Assembly: GCF_000170895.1 (NCBI RefSeq)
Contig: NZ_ABCS01000013.1
Coordinates: 1-64,000 of the forward strand
Direction: 5' to 3'
Source of the DNA: Plesiocystis pacifica SIR-1
GTDB taxonomy: Bacteria > Myxococcota_A > Polyangia > Nannocystales > Nannocystaceae
Length of the DNA: 64,000 nt
In this document: piece by piece, positions 47,895-61,873 of the stretch
Numbering within the stretch: the first letter of the stretch is position 1
How the letters are laid out: each line of letters starts with the position of its first letter
Translations under genes and position numbers: made by a program
The notes under the pieces: model-generated
What the model was told of the DNA's origin: nothing
Databases searched by the model: none
Seen by the model: only the letters and a program-made list of their open reading frames with translations

Positions 47895-48539
47895 TCACAG
47901 GCCCAGGCGCAGGAAGCCCAGGAAGGGGTTGGACTCGCGCTCGCGGGCGAGGGTGGTGACCGGGCCGTGGCCCGAGTGCACGCGCAGGTGAGGGGGGAGC
48001 TCGAACAGCCGGCGCAGGCTGTGGCGGGCGAGGGAGGGATCGCTCATCGGGAAGTCGGTCCGCCCGACGCTGCCGGCGAACAGGGTGTCGCCGACGATGA
48101 TGTCGTCGCCCTCCCAGTAGCAGCCCTGACCGGGCGTGTGCCCCGGGGTCGCGACGAAGGTCAGCTCGAGCTCGCCGAGGGTGACGGTGTCGCCGTCGTC
48201 GAGCAGGTGATCGATGCGCCCGCAGGGTCGGTTGAGGTGCGGCGCGCCGAACCAGTCGCCCTGCTCGGGGAGCGCGTTGAACAAGGGCAGCTCGTCGCGC
48301 GGAAGATAGGTCGGCACCTCGTAGCGCTCTTGGAGCCACACGAGCGCGCCCGCGTGATCGACGTGGCCGTGGGTGAGCAGGATCGCGCGAACGTCCGGGG
48401 CCGGGTCGAGCTTGGCGAGGCGCTCGACGAGCTCGCGGCTCTCACCGGTGTCGACGATCGCCGCGGCGCCGGTAGCCGGGTCGGAAATCAGGTAAGTGTT
48501 GACACCAAACAGTCCGACGGTGAAGCAGCGGATTTCCAC
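47895..48539 (-). CDS. Metallo-beta-lactamase-fold hydrolase (glyoxalase II-like)
   Basis: 214 residues, GTG start. The zinc site HGHVDHAGAL (near 57-66) and later ligands in PGHTPGQ (near 132), VGDTLF (near 149) and HSGHGP (near 188) make a complete glyoxalase II/YcbL-type binuclear site. Likely substrate is a glutathione or other thioester, but MBL proteins vary widely. No signal peptide, so cytoplasmic. Just upstream of the patatin gene on the same strand. Confidence 0.92.
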   Translation of the reverse strand: MEIRCFTVGLFGVNTYLISDPATGAAAIVDTGESRELVERLAKLDPAPDVRAILLTHGHVDHAGALVWLQERYEVPTYLPRDELPLFNALPEQGDWFGAPHLNRPCGRIDHLLDDGDTVTLGELELTFVATPGHTPGQGCYWEGDDIIVGDTLFAGSVGRTDFPMSDPSLARHSLRRLFELPPHLRVHSGHGPVTTLARERESNPFLGFLRLGL

Positions 48540-48755
48540 GGGCCGAGAGGATCGAGCATGGACGAGTGCCGACTCAAGTCTGCGGTGTTCGCGGTGTCAA
48601 ATCAGCACACGCTACGGGGTGAGCGACGCTCGTGATTGGCTCTCGGAGTCGTAACCGCACATTGACCTGCGGGCCCCGTCTCATGTAACAGTCCCACTGC
48701 GCGCACCCTGGCGACGGCCAGACGCTCACCCCTGCGCACTTTGGAGACGATCACG

Positions 48756-49439
48756 ATGCGAAAGCTTTCCTACCTCCTTGGCTCCCTGGTCTTGACCGCC
48801 GGCTTGCTCACGGCTTGCACCATCGAGACCCCTGACGACCCCTTCAACACGGCCACGAGCCTGGCGAACGAGGACGAGGCCGACGACGACAACGACGGCG
48901 ACACCAACGGCATGGAGGGCATGGACGACGTCGGGACCGACGACACCACGACCGACGGGACCACGGACGACAGCGGCTGCACCCCCGGCACCTTCGGCTG
49001 CCCCTGCGACAACGGCATGTGCGACGAGGGCCTCGAGTGCGACGCCGAGAACCTGTGCGGCCTGCCCGGCTCGATGGAGGAGAGCACCGACACGACCACC
49101 ACCGGCGGCACCCCGATGTGGGGCGAGGGCCCCTACTACGGCGCGCCCCCGAACTGCCAAGCCGAGGAGATGCCGATCGGCATCCAGGGTCTCGAGGGCG
49201 GCTTTTGCTCGCCGATCTGCATGTGCACCGACCCCAACTGCATGAACGCCGACGCCTGCCCGCCCGTTCCCGATGGTGTCGCGGGCCAGGGCGCCTGCGC
49301 CCTCAGCGACGGCATGGGTGGCAACTACTGCGCCATCATCTGCATGGTCGGCGGCGACGGTCAGTGCCCCGACGGCGCCATGTGTGAGGACCTGATGGAC
49401 GCCATGAACCCCGGCGTCGGTCTGTGCACCTACATCTGA
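48756..49439 (+). CDS. Cys-rich lipoprotein
   Basis: 227 residues from the ATG at 48756 (GGAG 11 nt before). Signal peptide with lipobox LLTAC, a 50-residue acidic Asp/Thr linker, then a domain with about 20 cysteines (CTPGTFGCPCDNGMCDEGLEC, FCSPICMCTDPNCMNADACP), probably EGF- or knottin-like and disulfide-bonded outside the cell. No named family. A perfect terminator follows. Confidence 0.8.
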   Translation: MRKLSYLLGSLVLTAGLLTACTIETPDDPFNTATSLANEDEADDDNDGDTNGMEGMDDVGTDDTTTDGTTDDSGCTPGTFGCPCDNGMCDEGLECDAENLCGLPGSMEESTDTTTTGGTPMWGEGPYYGAPPNCQAEEMPIGIQGLEGGFCSPICMCTDPNCMNADACPPVPDGVAGQGACALSDGMGGNYCAIICMVGGDGQCPDGAMCEDLMDAMNPGVGLCTYI

Positions 49440-49457
49440 TCGATCCCCATTGATCGC

Positions 49458-49490
49458 AAAAAGCGGAGAGCTTCGGCTCTCCGCTTTTTT
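49458..49490. terminator. Bidirectional intrinsic terminator
   Basis: AAAAAGCGGAGAGC-TTCG-GCTCTCCGCTTTTTT: a perfect stem with a UUCG tetraloop and T-tracts on both strands, between two convergent genes (Cys-rich lipoprotein and monothiol glutaredoxin). It can serve both. Confidence 0.95.
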
Positions 49491-49510
49491 GTTTGGGGCG
49501 AGCGCAGGGC

Positions 49511-49837
49511 TCAGGACTTGGGCGCGAGGACCTGCTCGAGCTCGCCCGAGTTGTGCAGCTGGGTGACGATGTCGCAGCCGCCGACGAACTCGCCGTCGAC
49601 GTAGAGCTGGGGGATCGTCGGCCACTCGCTGAAGACCTTGATGCCCTGGCGCATGGCGGGATCGGCGAGCACGTTGAAGGTCTGGAAGTCGGCCCCGTGG
49701 TGCTTGAGGATCTGCACCACCTGAGCCGAGAAGCCGCAGCTGGGGAAAATCTTGTTGCCCTTCATGAACAGCATCACGCGGTTTTGATCGATGAGTTCGC
49801 GGATCCTGGTGTTGGTCTCGGTCTCGACGTCGCTCAT
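49511..49837 (-). CDS. grxD: Monothiol glutaredoxin (CGFS type)
   Basis: 108 residues from the ATG at 49837, the usual length. The CGFS active site (SCGFSAQ, near 33) and [19 protein letters not shown] are diagnostic of the Grx4/GrxD class, which binds a [2Fe-2S] cluster with glutathione and moves Fe-S clusters to target proteins rather than reducing disulfides. This is the second glutaredoxin in the window (the other, at 1091, is the dithiol type). Confidence 0.95.
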   Translation of the reverse strand: MSDVETETNTRIRELIDQNRVMLFMKGNKIFPSCGFSAQVVQILKHHGADFQTFNVLADPAMRQGIKVFSEWPTIPQLYVDGEFVGGCDIVTQLHNSGELEQVLAPKS

Positions 49838-50110
49838 GGCTTTTCCTCGACTTCGCGGCCTGGCGGCCAATCGCTAGCAATTGTCGCAAAGCAGCCTCGG
49901 TGTGTCAGGCCGCTCGTTCAGGCGGGCCGACGTCCATAGCACACGACGTTGGATCGATGTAGGCGCCCAGTTTGGCTGGCATCGCGGCTCAAATGCGTCG
50001 AGTCCGCGTCGCTTTTCCTCGAACACGTGTGAGAACTCTTGCAATCCACCAGATGTGCATGTGCCGTAGGATTTGGTGCCCCCCTGGACTACACGCGGAA
50101 CGGAGAAAGT

Positions 50111-51745
50111 ATGAAGATCGAGAGCATTTTGTCCCTTGGAGTGACCACCTTGCTGTGTCTGGCTGGTTGTGCAGATGACACGACTGACGGTGGGAGTCAG
50201 GACGAGGTCGGCGACAGCGACGACAACGGCAGCGAGGACGCCGACGGGAGCACCACCAACGGGACCGAGACGGGGGACTCCTCGGGCGACACGACCACCG
50301 CCGACACGACGGGGATGGAGGACACCACCGGGATGGAGGACACCACCGGGATGGAGGACACCACCGGGATGGAGGACACCACCGGGATGGAGGACACGAC
50401 GGGGATGGAGGACACCACCGGGATGGAAGACACCACCGGGATGGAAGACACCACCGGGATGGAGACGGAGACGGAGACGGAGACCGGCACCACCGGCGGC
50501 ATGGAGGGCGACTGCCTCGAGCAGGGCGACGACTGCTGCCCGCCCAACCCCAACGCCGACGCGACCCTCAGCGGGACCGTGTTCGCCCCCAACGGCACCA
50601 TCCCGGTGTCCGGGGCCATCGTCTACACGACCGACACCGCGCCCATGGGCATCCCCGACGGGGTCTACTGCTCGGAGTGCGTCGAGCTGACCTGCGGCCT
50701 CGAGGACTACACCGAGACCAACCCCGACGGCACCTTCAACGTCCAGGCGCAGTCCGGCGACAAGTACCTCGTCGTGCGCAAGGGCGAGTTCATGCGCGTC
50801 ACCGAGATCAACATCATGCCGGGCGACAACGCGCTCAGCGACGACCTGCTCGAGCTGCCCGGCGAGTGGAACCCCGGCGGCGGCCTGTGGATCCCCCGCA
50901 TCGCCATCGCCAACGGCTCCTACGACCGCATCGAGGACGCCCTGGGCAAGATGGGACTGGGCGATACGACCATCGCCAGCTTCGAGGAGAACACCATCCC
51001 GGGCACCGAGAGCTTCGCGCTCTACGACAACGGCCGCGACCCCGGCATCGACGGCTTCGTGTCTCAGGGCACCATGGCCGACCTGATCTCGGACCCGAAC
51101 GAGCTGGCCAAGTACCACATCATCTTCGTGCCCTGCTCGACGGATGCCTTCCTCAGTGACCTCACCCCGCAGGCCATCGAGAACATCCGCGCCTGGGTCG
51201 AGGAGGGCGGCCGCTGGTACGTGGCCGACTGGGCCAACGAGTGGATGGGCCAGGTCTTCCCCGAGTACCAGACCTTCTACGGGGGCAACGACGCCGACCT
51301 GGGCGTGTTCAACTCCCTGGGCACGGTCCTCGACCAGGGCCTGCTCGACTGGCTGACGGTCATGCCCGAGCCCCTCAAGGACATCAACCCGCTCAACGAC
51401 GAGGCGCACCCGACCCTCTTCGACCTGCCCCAGGTCGAGACCGTCGACAACTGGTCCGGCATCCAATACCCGCTGCCCGAGATCCTCGTCGACGACGGCA
51501 TGGGCGGCCAGGTCAACGTCGGCCACATCGCCTGGCTCGAGGGCCCCGGCGGCGGGGACATCCCCGCCAACGAGACCATCCCGCTGACCATCACGGGCCA
51601 GTACGGCTGCGGCAAGCTGCAGTTCACCAGCTACCACACCGCCGAGTTCTTCGACTACGTCGGGCTCTCGCCGCAGGAGCTGGTGCTCATGTACACGATC
51701 CTCGAGATCGGCGTGTGCCAGGCCGACCTGCCCGCGCCGCAGTGA
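50111..51745 (+). CDS. Lipoprotein with nine DTTGME repeats
   Basis: 544 residues from the ATG at 50111 (GGAGAAAG before it). Lipobox CLAGC, an acidic Asp/Gly linker, then nine perfect DTTGME hexapeptides (about residues 65-118) and TETETETG. The following domain of 90 residues resembles a carboxypeptidase-regulatory/Ig-type sandwich (ATLSGTVFAPNGTIPVSGA). The C-terminal 300 residues contain an alpha/beta fold resembling glutamine-amidotransferase/ThuA-like proteins (YHIIFVPCSTDAFLSDL, IRAWVEEGGRWYVADW) without a clear catalytic set. Surface lipoprotein of unknown role. Confidence 0.82.
   Translation: MKIESILSLGVTTLLCLAGCADDTTDGGSQDEVGDSDDNGSEDADGSTTNGTETGDSSGDTTTADTTGMEDTTGMEDTTGMEDTTGMEDTTGMEDTTGMEDTTGMEDTTGMEDTTGMETETETETGTTGGMEGDCLEQGDDCCPPNPNADATLSGTVFAPNGTIPVSGAIVYTTDTAPMGIPDGVYCSECVELTCGLEDYTETNPDGTFNVQAQSGDKYLVVRKGEFMRVTEINIMPGDNALSDDLLELPGEWNPGGGLWIPRIAIANGSYDRIEDALGKMGLGDTTIASFEENTIPGTESFALYDNGRDPGIDGFVSQGTMADLISDPNELAKYHIIFVPCSTDAFLSDLTPQAIENIRAWVEEGGRWYVADWANEWMGQVFPEYQTFYGGNDADLGVFNSLGTVLDQGLLDWLTVMPEPLKDINPLNDEAHPTLFDLPQVETVDNWSGIQYPLPEILVDDGMGGQVNVGHIAWLEGPGGGDIPANETIPLTITGQYGCGKLQFTSYHTAEFFDYVGLSPQELVLMYTILEIGVCQADLPAPQ
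50303..50464 (+). repeat. 18-bp coding tandem repeat, nine units
   Basis: Nine units of GACACCACCGGGATGGAG; units 1 and 6 read GACACGACGGGGATGGAG and units 7 and 8 end in GAA. Encodes DTTGME. The near identity of units suggests recent expansion and length variation. Confidence 0.93.
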
Positions 51746-51763
51746 TCGCCTGAGCGCGAGCGC

Positions 51764-51810
51764 GAAGGTCCGGTCGCCCCCACCTCGGGGGGCCTCCGGG
51801 CCTTCTTTCT
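51764..51810 (+). terminator. Terminator after the DTTGME lipoprotein gene
   Basis: GAAGGTCCGG pairs with CCGGGCCTTC (one wobble) around an inner GC stem, followed by TTTCTT. Probable rho-independent terminator. Confidence 0.75.
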
Positions 51811-51897
51811 TGGTTCGAGATCGGCGTTTCGCTCGGCCCTGCTCGGGCCTCGGGGGTGAACGCGCCGCCGCACTCTTGGCGCCTCGCGGTCCGTGGT

Positions 51898-53547
<1,650 letters not shown>

Positions 53548-53588
53548 TAGCGTCTCGGGGCGTCCGCTCGAGCGGGCGCCTCGAGCCC

Positions 53589-53882
53589 ATGCCCAAGACC
53601 CGCCTCGTCCCCTCCGCCGCCATCACCGCGCTCGCCGTCCTGGGCCTGCTCTCGACGACGGGCTGCTCCAAGCCGACGGAGGAGCAGTGCGAGCAATTCG
53701 CGGATCACTTCGTGACGCTCTTGGAAGAGTCTCGGGAGAACCCGAGCAGCAAGATCCAAAAGCTCGCCAACAACCAGCGGGACAAGCTCATCGACGGGTG
53801 CGTGCAAGACGGCAGCGTCGAAGAGGTCGAGTGCGTGCTCGCGCAGAGCTCGATGGTCGACGTCGAAGCCAACTGCAAGTGA
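53589..53882 (+). CDS. Small lipoprotein
   Basis: 97 residues from the ATG at 53589, 41 bp after the dehydrogenase stop. Signal peptide and lipobox STTGC, then about 75 residues of charged helices with three further cysteines (EEQCEQFADHF, DGCVQDG, EVECVLAQ). The pattern resembles the small helical Cys-containing lipoproteins at 5952-6230 and 59661-60011. No family named. Confidence 0.72.
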   Translation: MPKTRLVPSAAITALAVLGLLSTTGCSKPTEEQCEQFADHFVTLLEESRENPSSKIQKLANNQRDKLIDGCVQDGSVEEVECVLAQSSMVDVEANCK

Positions 53883-54148
53883 AGGGCACCCCTCGCGCCC
53901 ATCCACGACCTTCGCGCGGGGCGCGAATGCGCGTATGTGCGCTGAACGGTGAGTCGCTGTGCACGTATTGTTTCGTGTGTTGGAATGAGCCGAAATTATG
54001 GACTCACCACTGACGTGGGCGCCATCTCTGCACTGATGCCCCTGCACGGGGGTTCGGGGAGGGGCCAAAGCCGCAGTCCCGAAGGCCCGTCGGCTTTGCC
54101 ATTGATGACAGTCGAAATCCGCAGAGTCGCGATAAAACGGGCTATCCT

Positions 54149-55978
<1,830 letters not shown>

Positions 55979-55993
55979 GCAGCTGGGTCTGGC

Positions 55994-56707
55994 TCAGCGC
56001 AAGCTCTCGAAGCGAGCCCGGCTGGCGGCGTCGGGATCGGCGCCCGGGGTGGGGGCGCCCGAGGGGAAGGGGGGCAGCTCGAGCTCGCCGCTGGTGATCG
56101 CTTCGTGGATCGTCGGGAGCATGAGCACGACGTCGCCGTCGACGAGGGCGACGCGGTCGCCCACGCGGGCCTCGGTCAGGGCGCGCAGGGCCGCGCCGGG
56201 CTCCTTGGCCAGGCGCAGGCGCAGGCGCAGGCCGGCGGGGGTGTCGACGAGGCGGAGCAGGCCCTGGCCAGGGCCGACCTCGACGGCGTCGGCGTCCTCG
56301 ACGAAGAGCAGGCGCCAGGACTCGCCCTCGTCGAGGTAGACGGGGCGCAGGCCCTCGGGGCGGGCGTGGGCCGCCTCGTGGCTGGCGAGCAGGGCCTCGA
56401 GGGTCGCGCGCTCGGGGGCGCGGAGGATCGGGTCGGGGGCGGGCCGGCCGGCGGCGCCGGTGCGTCGGCCGAGGCTGGCCTCGAGCTCGCTGTCGTCGGG
56501 GTCGTCGCGGTGGGCCGCGGCGGTCAGCAGGGCCATGGACCACGGGTGCGCGTCGGCGAGGGGGGCGACGACCAGCGCCCGCCCGAGGGGCTGCTCGCGC
56601 GCGTTGGCCTCGGCGTCCGGCTGGCTTTGCTGGCACGCCAGGGTCCCGAGGGTCAGGGGGGCGAGGGCGAGGGCGGCCGCGACCGCGAGCGCTCGCGGGC
56701 TCTTCAC
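55994..56707 (-). CDS. Lipoprotein with SecD head-like (SecDF P1) domain
   Basis: 237 residues from a GTG at 56707 that overlaps the TGA of the upstream gene (GTGA). Lipobox LGTLAC. The C-terminal part (GQGLLRLVDTPAGLRLRLRLAKEPGAALRALT, then GDRVALVDGDVVLMLPTIHEAITSGE) matches the pattern of the SecD periplasmic P1 head, which contacts translocating polypeptides, but here without any SecD membrane region. Translationally coupled to the lipin-like lipoprotein. Confidence 0.72.
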   Translation of the reverse strand: MKSPRALAVAAALALAPLTLGTLACQQSQPDAEANAREQPLGRALVVAPLADAHPWSMALLTAAAHRDDPDDSELEASLGRRTGAAGRPAPDPILRAPERATLEALLASHEAAHARPEGLRPVYLDEGESWRLLFVEDADAVEVGPGQGLLRLVDTPAGLRLRLRLAKEPGAALRALTEARVGDRVALVDGDVVLMLPTIHEAITSGELELPPFPSGAPTPGADPDAASRARFESLR

Positions 56708-57960
56708 TCGCACAGGTCCGCCAGGCCATCGAACTCGTCGCTGAGCTCGCCGTAGCTCTGGATCGTGCGCCCGCCGTGGACGTCGTCGTACTGGTAGAAG
56801 ATCCGGTGCTCGAGGGGCTCGATGCCCGCGTTCTCGTAGGCCGCCGCGTCGCTCTCGGTGTTGCCGAACACGTAGGTGGGGACCAGGCCCTTGGCCTCGA
56901 GCATGGCGAACTCGTCGGTCTTGTAGTCCTCGGCCTCGCCGCCCAGGGCCCCCGTGGTGTTGAGGGTGGTGTGGATGATCCCCGGCGGGAAGCCGCGCTC
57001 TTCGACGAACTCTCGGGTCCGATCGACCAGCCACTCGGGCCGCGCGGTCAGGTACATGGCGTGGTAGCCCTTGTCTTGCAGGACCTGCAAGTTGGCCGCG
57101 GCGAAGGGGTGGGCGTCGGGGGTGGTGTCGAGGAGCAGGTCGACGAACTCTTCGGTCTCGAAGGTGGTGAGGGTCCCGTCGACGTCGCTGAGGAACAGGG
57201 GCGTGCCGGGCTCGACGACCTCGATGAAGCCCTCGACGCTGGTCTGATCGCCGCGCACGACCATGTGCACGCGGTGGCGGCCCAGGGCCAGCTCGGCGTC
57301 GGCGGGGACCTCGAAGTAGACCCAGCCGCCGCTGTCCTCGACGCCCTCGACGGTGGGGTGGTCGCCCTCCTCGGTGGTCCAGGCCTCGCCGAGCAGCTCC
57401 CACGGCCCCTCGCAGTCGCGCAGCAGGTAGACGTCGACGCGCTCGTCCTCGAGGTCCTTGTCGATGAGCCCGTAGGTGAACTTGGCCATGAGCCACGGGG
57501 TCTCGCCGGGGACGTAGAACATGTCCCGGAAGCGGTGGTTGGGGTCGCCCGAGAGCACGATCACGCTGCTGCTGAAGTGCTCCCAGTCGAGCTCTGGGGG
57601 CGCGGGCGGGGACGGCTCGTCGCACTCGGGGGGCGGGTCGCACCACGGGCCGAAGCCGGGGTCCTCGCCGGTGGTCGTGTCGTCGGCGCTCTCGGAGCCC
57701 TCGGAGCTGGTGTCGGCGTCGGCGCTCTCGCCCTCGCTCGTGCTCTCGGATTCGCCCTCTTCGGTGGTCGTGCCCGCCTCGGTGCCCGACTCGCCGGTGG
57801 ACTCGTCCTCGGCGCTCTCGCCCTCGGTCGCGCCGATCTCGTCGACGCCGCCGTCGGCCTCGCCCCCGTCGTCGGTGCAAGCCAGCGGCGCGAGGGGTGT
57901 GCAGGCGAGCGCACACGTGGTCAGGGCAGCACGGGTGAGCGGGCGAGGCGGTAGGCGCAT
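56704..57960 (-). CDS. Lipin/LNS2-like HAD phosphatase lipoprotein
   Basis: 418 residues. Signal peptide with lipobox LAPLAC, a linker of about 70 residues rich in Glu, Ser, Thr and Gly, then about 90 residues of beta-rich sequence, and an LNS2 (lipin/Ned1/Smp2) HAD domain: nucleophile motif FLSDVDGTLTTFETEEF (near 232-248), YHAMYLTARPEWLVDRTREF, and VFGNTESDAAAYENAGI near the end. Lipins convert phosphatidate to diacylglycerol through DxDxT. Being a lipoprotein, it would act outside the inner membrane. Substrate unproven. Confidence 0.85.
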   Translation of the reverse strand: MRLPPRPLTRAALTTCALACTPLAPLACTDDGGEADGGVDEIGATEGESAEDESTGESGTEAGTTTEEGESESTSEGESADADTSSEGSESADDTTTGEDPGFGPWCDPPPECDEPSPPAPPELDWEHFSSSVIVLSGDPNHRFRDMFYVPGETPWLMAKFTYGLIDKDLEDERVDVYLLRDCEGPWELLGEAWTTEEGDHPTVEGVEDSGGWVYFEVPADAELALGRHRVHMVVRGDQTSVEGFIEVVEPGTPLFLSDVDGTLTTFETEEFVDLLLDTTPDAHPFAAANLQVLQDKGYHAMYLTARPEWLVDRTREFVEERGFPPGIIHTTLNTTGALGGEAEDYKTDEFAMLEAKGLVPTYVFGNTESDAAAYENAGIEPLEHRIFYQYDDVHGGRTIQSYGELSDEFDGLADLCE

Positions 57961-58133
57961 CGCTCGACGCTACCAAAGCGTGACACGAGGGCGGATCGAG
58001 AAAGATCGAGAAAGGCTGTAACGCGCGCGCAGGGGGGACGTATGGGGAGATGTCTGCCGCGGAGACCGGGGGGTCCCGCGGCACCGTATCGGGAACCGGG
58101 GAAGCCCGGGTGAGGTGTCGGACCTCGCCCGGG
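57961..58133 (+). other. Non-coding gap with hairpins; possible small RNA
   Basis: Between two minus-strand genes. Contains a hairpin near 58066-58085 (CCGCGGAGACC...GGTCCCGCGG) and the terminator-like stem below, both in plus orientation. There is no coding frame. A short plus-strand transcript is possible but unproven. Confidence 0.3.

Positions 58134-58143
<10 letters not shown>
58103..58143 (+). terminator. Terminator-like hairpin
   Basis: AGCCCGGGTGAGGT / ACCTCGCCCGGGCT (one wobble) with a GTCGG loop, followed by ACTTTTTT on the plus strand. On the minus strand the stem starts right at the TAG of the oxidoreductase gene and could end that transcript, although the T-tract favours the plus direction, where no gene is known. 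Confidence 0.7.
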
Positions 58144-59636
<1,493 letters not shown>

Positions 59637-59660
59637 GGCGAGACCCTAACAGGTCTGGGT

Positions 59661-60011
59661 CTACTCGGGCTTCTCGTCATAGGTCTCGTCGCCGCACACC
59701 ACGGGCTTGTCCCAGGTCACCCAGCAGCCGGCCACGGCCAGGCCGCACTGCGTCTCGGCCTCGCCCTCGGTCTTGCCCTCGGACTGCTGACCGCTGATGC
59801 ACGCGCTGCAGCTCGTGTACTTGGTGCACAGGTTGTCGGCCTCGCCGTCGCCGCCCTCGGCCTTGGCCTCGACGCTGGCGTCGTCGCCGGGGGTCTCGGT
59901 GGCGGAGCCGTCCTTTCCGTCGCAGCCCGAGAGCGCGAAGCCCAAGAGCGCGAACGAGGCGGTGAGGGAGAGCAGGGAGGAGGACAGGAAGTCGGCTCGT
60001 TCGTTGGTCAT
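59661..60011 (-). CDS. Small Cys-containing lipoprotein
   Basis: 116 residues. Signal peptide with lipobox ALSGC and Asp at +2, an outlier in this window and a residue that retains lipoproteins in the inner membrane in E. coli. After a short acidic linker come about six cysteines ([31 protein letters not shown]), resembling the spacing of other small Cys-rich lipoproteins here. Upstream of the oxidoreductase gene by 24 bp on the same strand, so probably co-transcribed. Confidence 0.75.
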   Translation of the reverse strand: MTNERADFLSSSLLSLTASFALLGFALSGCDGKDGSATETPGDDASVEAKAEGGDGEADNLCTKYTSCSACISGQQSEGKTEGEAETQCGLAVAGCWVTWDKPVVCGDETYDEKPE

Positions 60012-60185
60012 GGGGGGGACATGAGCAAGACCCGTACCGAAGCGCTGGCGGCCGCCGGAGCCCCCGCTGGCGGCTGTTTGAGCCCCGGGGCGTGTCAGCC
60101 TGACTCACCCGCGCGCGCGCTGTGTCACGGGCGCGGGCGCGGGCCCGGCCCTTGCGCTGGCCCGCGAATCGGCGACACTCCCGGC

Positions 60186-61739
60186 ATGTCCGGCAAGGGC
60201 GGCAACAAGCAAGGCAAGAAGCAGGGCGGCAGCAAGGGCGGCAAGCAGCACGAGCTGGCCATCACGACGCGGGCCGAGGACTACCCCAAGTGGTATCAGG
60301 ACGTCGTTCGTTTCGGTGAGCTCGCCGAGCCGGCCAAGGTGGTCAAGGGCTGCATGGTCATCCGCCCCCACGGCTACGCGATCTGGGAGAAGATCCAGCG
60401 CGACCTCGACGCGCGCTTCAAGAACACCGGGCACCGCAACGCCTACTTCCCCCTGCTCGTCCCGCAGTCCTTCATCATGAAAGAGGCGGAGCACATCGAG
60501 GGCTTCGCCCCCGAGCTCGCCGTGGTCACCCACGCCGGCGGGCAGGAGCTCGAGGAGCCCTACGTGATCCGCCCGACCTCGGAGACGATCATCGGCCACT
60601 TCTTCGCCAAGTGGATCGACTCGCACCGCGACCTGCCCCTGAAGATCAACCAGTGGGCCAACGTGATGCGCTGGGAGCTGCGCACGCGCATGTTCCTGCG
60701 GACCACCGAGTTCCTGTGGCAGGAGGGGCACACGGCCCACGCGACCCACGAGGAGGCCATCGAGGAGACCCTGCAGATGCTCCACGTCTACGGCGACTTC
60801 GCCGAGGAGGTCCTCGCCGTGCCCGTGACCCGCGGGATCAAGACCGCCTCCGAGCGCTTCGCTGGCGCCCTCGAGACCTACTGCATCGAGGCGTGGATGC
60901 AGGACGGCAAGGCCCTCCAGGCCGGCACCAGCCACGACCTGGGCCAGAACTTCGGCAAGGCCTTCGACGTCAAATTCCAAAACGAGGCCGGCGACCTCGA
61001 GCACGTGTGGCAGACCTCCTGGGGCGTGAGCACCCGGCTGATCGGCGGCCTGGTCATGACCCACAGCGACGACGACGGCCTGGTGTTGCCGCCCCGCGTC
61101 GCGCCGATCCACGCCGCGATCATCCCGATCTTCCGCAAGGCCCACGAAAAGGAGCGGGTCATGGAGGCCGCCGAGCGCCTCAAAGAGCAGCTCTCGGCCA
61201 TCGACATCGCCCCCGAGCGCGCCCGCTACCGCGACTTCCTCGAGGTCGTGATCGACGACCGCGACATGCGGCCCGGGGCCAAGTTCTACGACTGGGAGCG
61301 CCGCGGCGTGCCCATGCGCATCGAGCTCGGGCCCAAGGACCTCGACAAGGGCCAGGTCTGCATGAAGATGCGCGTCGACACCCCGGCGTGCAGCGGCAAG
61401 CAGTTCCTGCCCGAGGCCGAGTTCCTGGGCAGCGTCCGCCAGCGCCTGCTCGACTACCAAGACGCCCTGCTCGCGGCCGCCAAGGCCCGGCGCGCGGCCA
61501 ACACGGTGACCCTCGACACCTGGGAGGAGTTCGAGGCGACCTTCGCCGGCGACGAGAGCAAGTTCGCGTGGTGCCACTGGGACGGCACGGCGGAGACCGA
61601 GGCGGCGATCAAGGACAAGACCAAGGTGACCATTCGCTGCGTCCCGCTGGAGGGGCAAGGGCCCGCCGCCGAGCCCGGGACCTGCATCTTCTCGGGCAAG
61701 CCCTCGAAGCAGCGCGTGCTCATGGCCAAGGCCTACTGA
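60186..61739 (+). CDS. proS: Prolyl-tRNA synthetase (eukaryote/archaea-like form)
   Basis: 517 residues from the ATG at 60186. Class II core: the motif 2 region [51 protein letters not shown] (motif 3), then the anticodon-binding domain ([21 protein letters not shown]) and the C-terminal extension ending in MAKAY, characteristic of ProS type 3, not the longer editing-domain bacterial type. It charges tRNA-Pro. A Lys/Gly/Gln-rich N-terminal tail ([13 protein letters not shown]) is extra. The long open frame before the start is a GC artefact. Confidence 0.96.
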   Translation: MSGKGGNKQGKKQGGSKGGKQHELAITTRAEDYPKWYQDVVRFGELAEPAKVVKGCMVIRPHGYAIWEKIQRDLDARFKNTGHRNAYFPLLVPQSFIMKEAEHIEGFAPELAVVTHAGGQELEEPYVIRPTSETIIGHFFAKWIDSHRDLPLKINQWANVMRWELRTRMFLRTTEFLWQEGHTAHATHEEAIEETLQMLHVYGDFAEEVLAVPVTRGIKTASERFAGALETYCIEAWMQDGKALQAGTSHDLGQNFGKAFDVKFQNEAGDLEHVWQTSWGVSTRLIGGLVMTHSDDDGLVLPPRVAPIHAAIIPIFRKAHEKERVMEAAERLKEQLSAIDIAPERARYRDFLEVVIDDRDMRPGAKFYDWERRGVPMRIELGPKDLDKGQVCMKMRVDTPACSGKQFLPEAEFLGSVRQRLLDYQDALLAAAKARRAANTVTLDTWEEFEATFAGDESKFAWCHWDGTAETEAAIKDKTKVTIRCVPLEGQGPAAEPGTCIFSGKPSKQRVLMAKAY

Positions 61740-61873
61740 GCGCGCCCGCGGGCGGCGGGCCGCGGCGATCGTGATGGCGACCGGTCGACGGGGCGCGGGA
61801 CCCGAGCGGACCAGACGGCGACGCAACAAAGACCGGCACTCGGGGGCGCGGCGGCGTAGCATGAGCCCAGGCC

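Noticed and set aside
50303..50464. CRISPR-like array
   Set aside because: Repeats are contiguous with no spacers, 18 bp long, in frame and translated as DTTGME.
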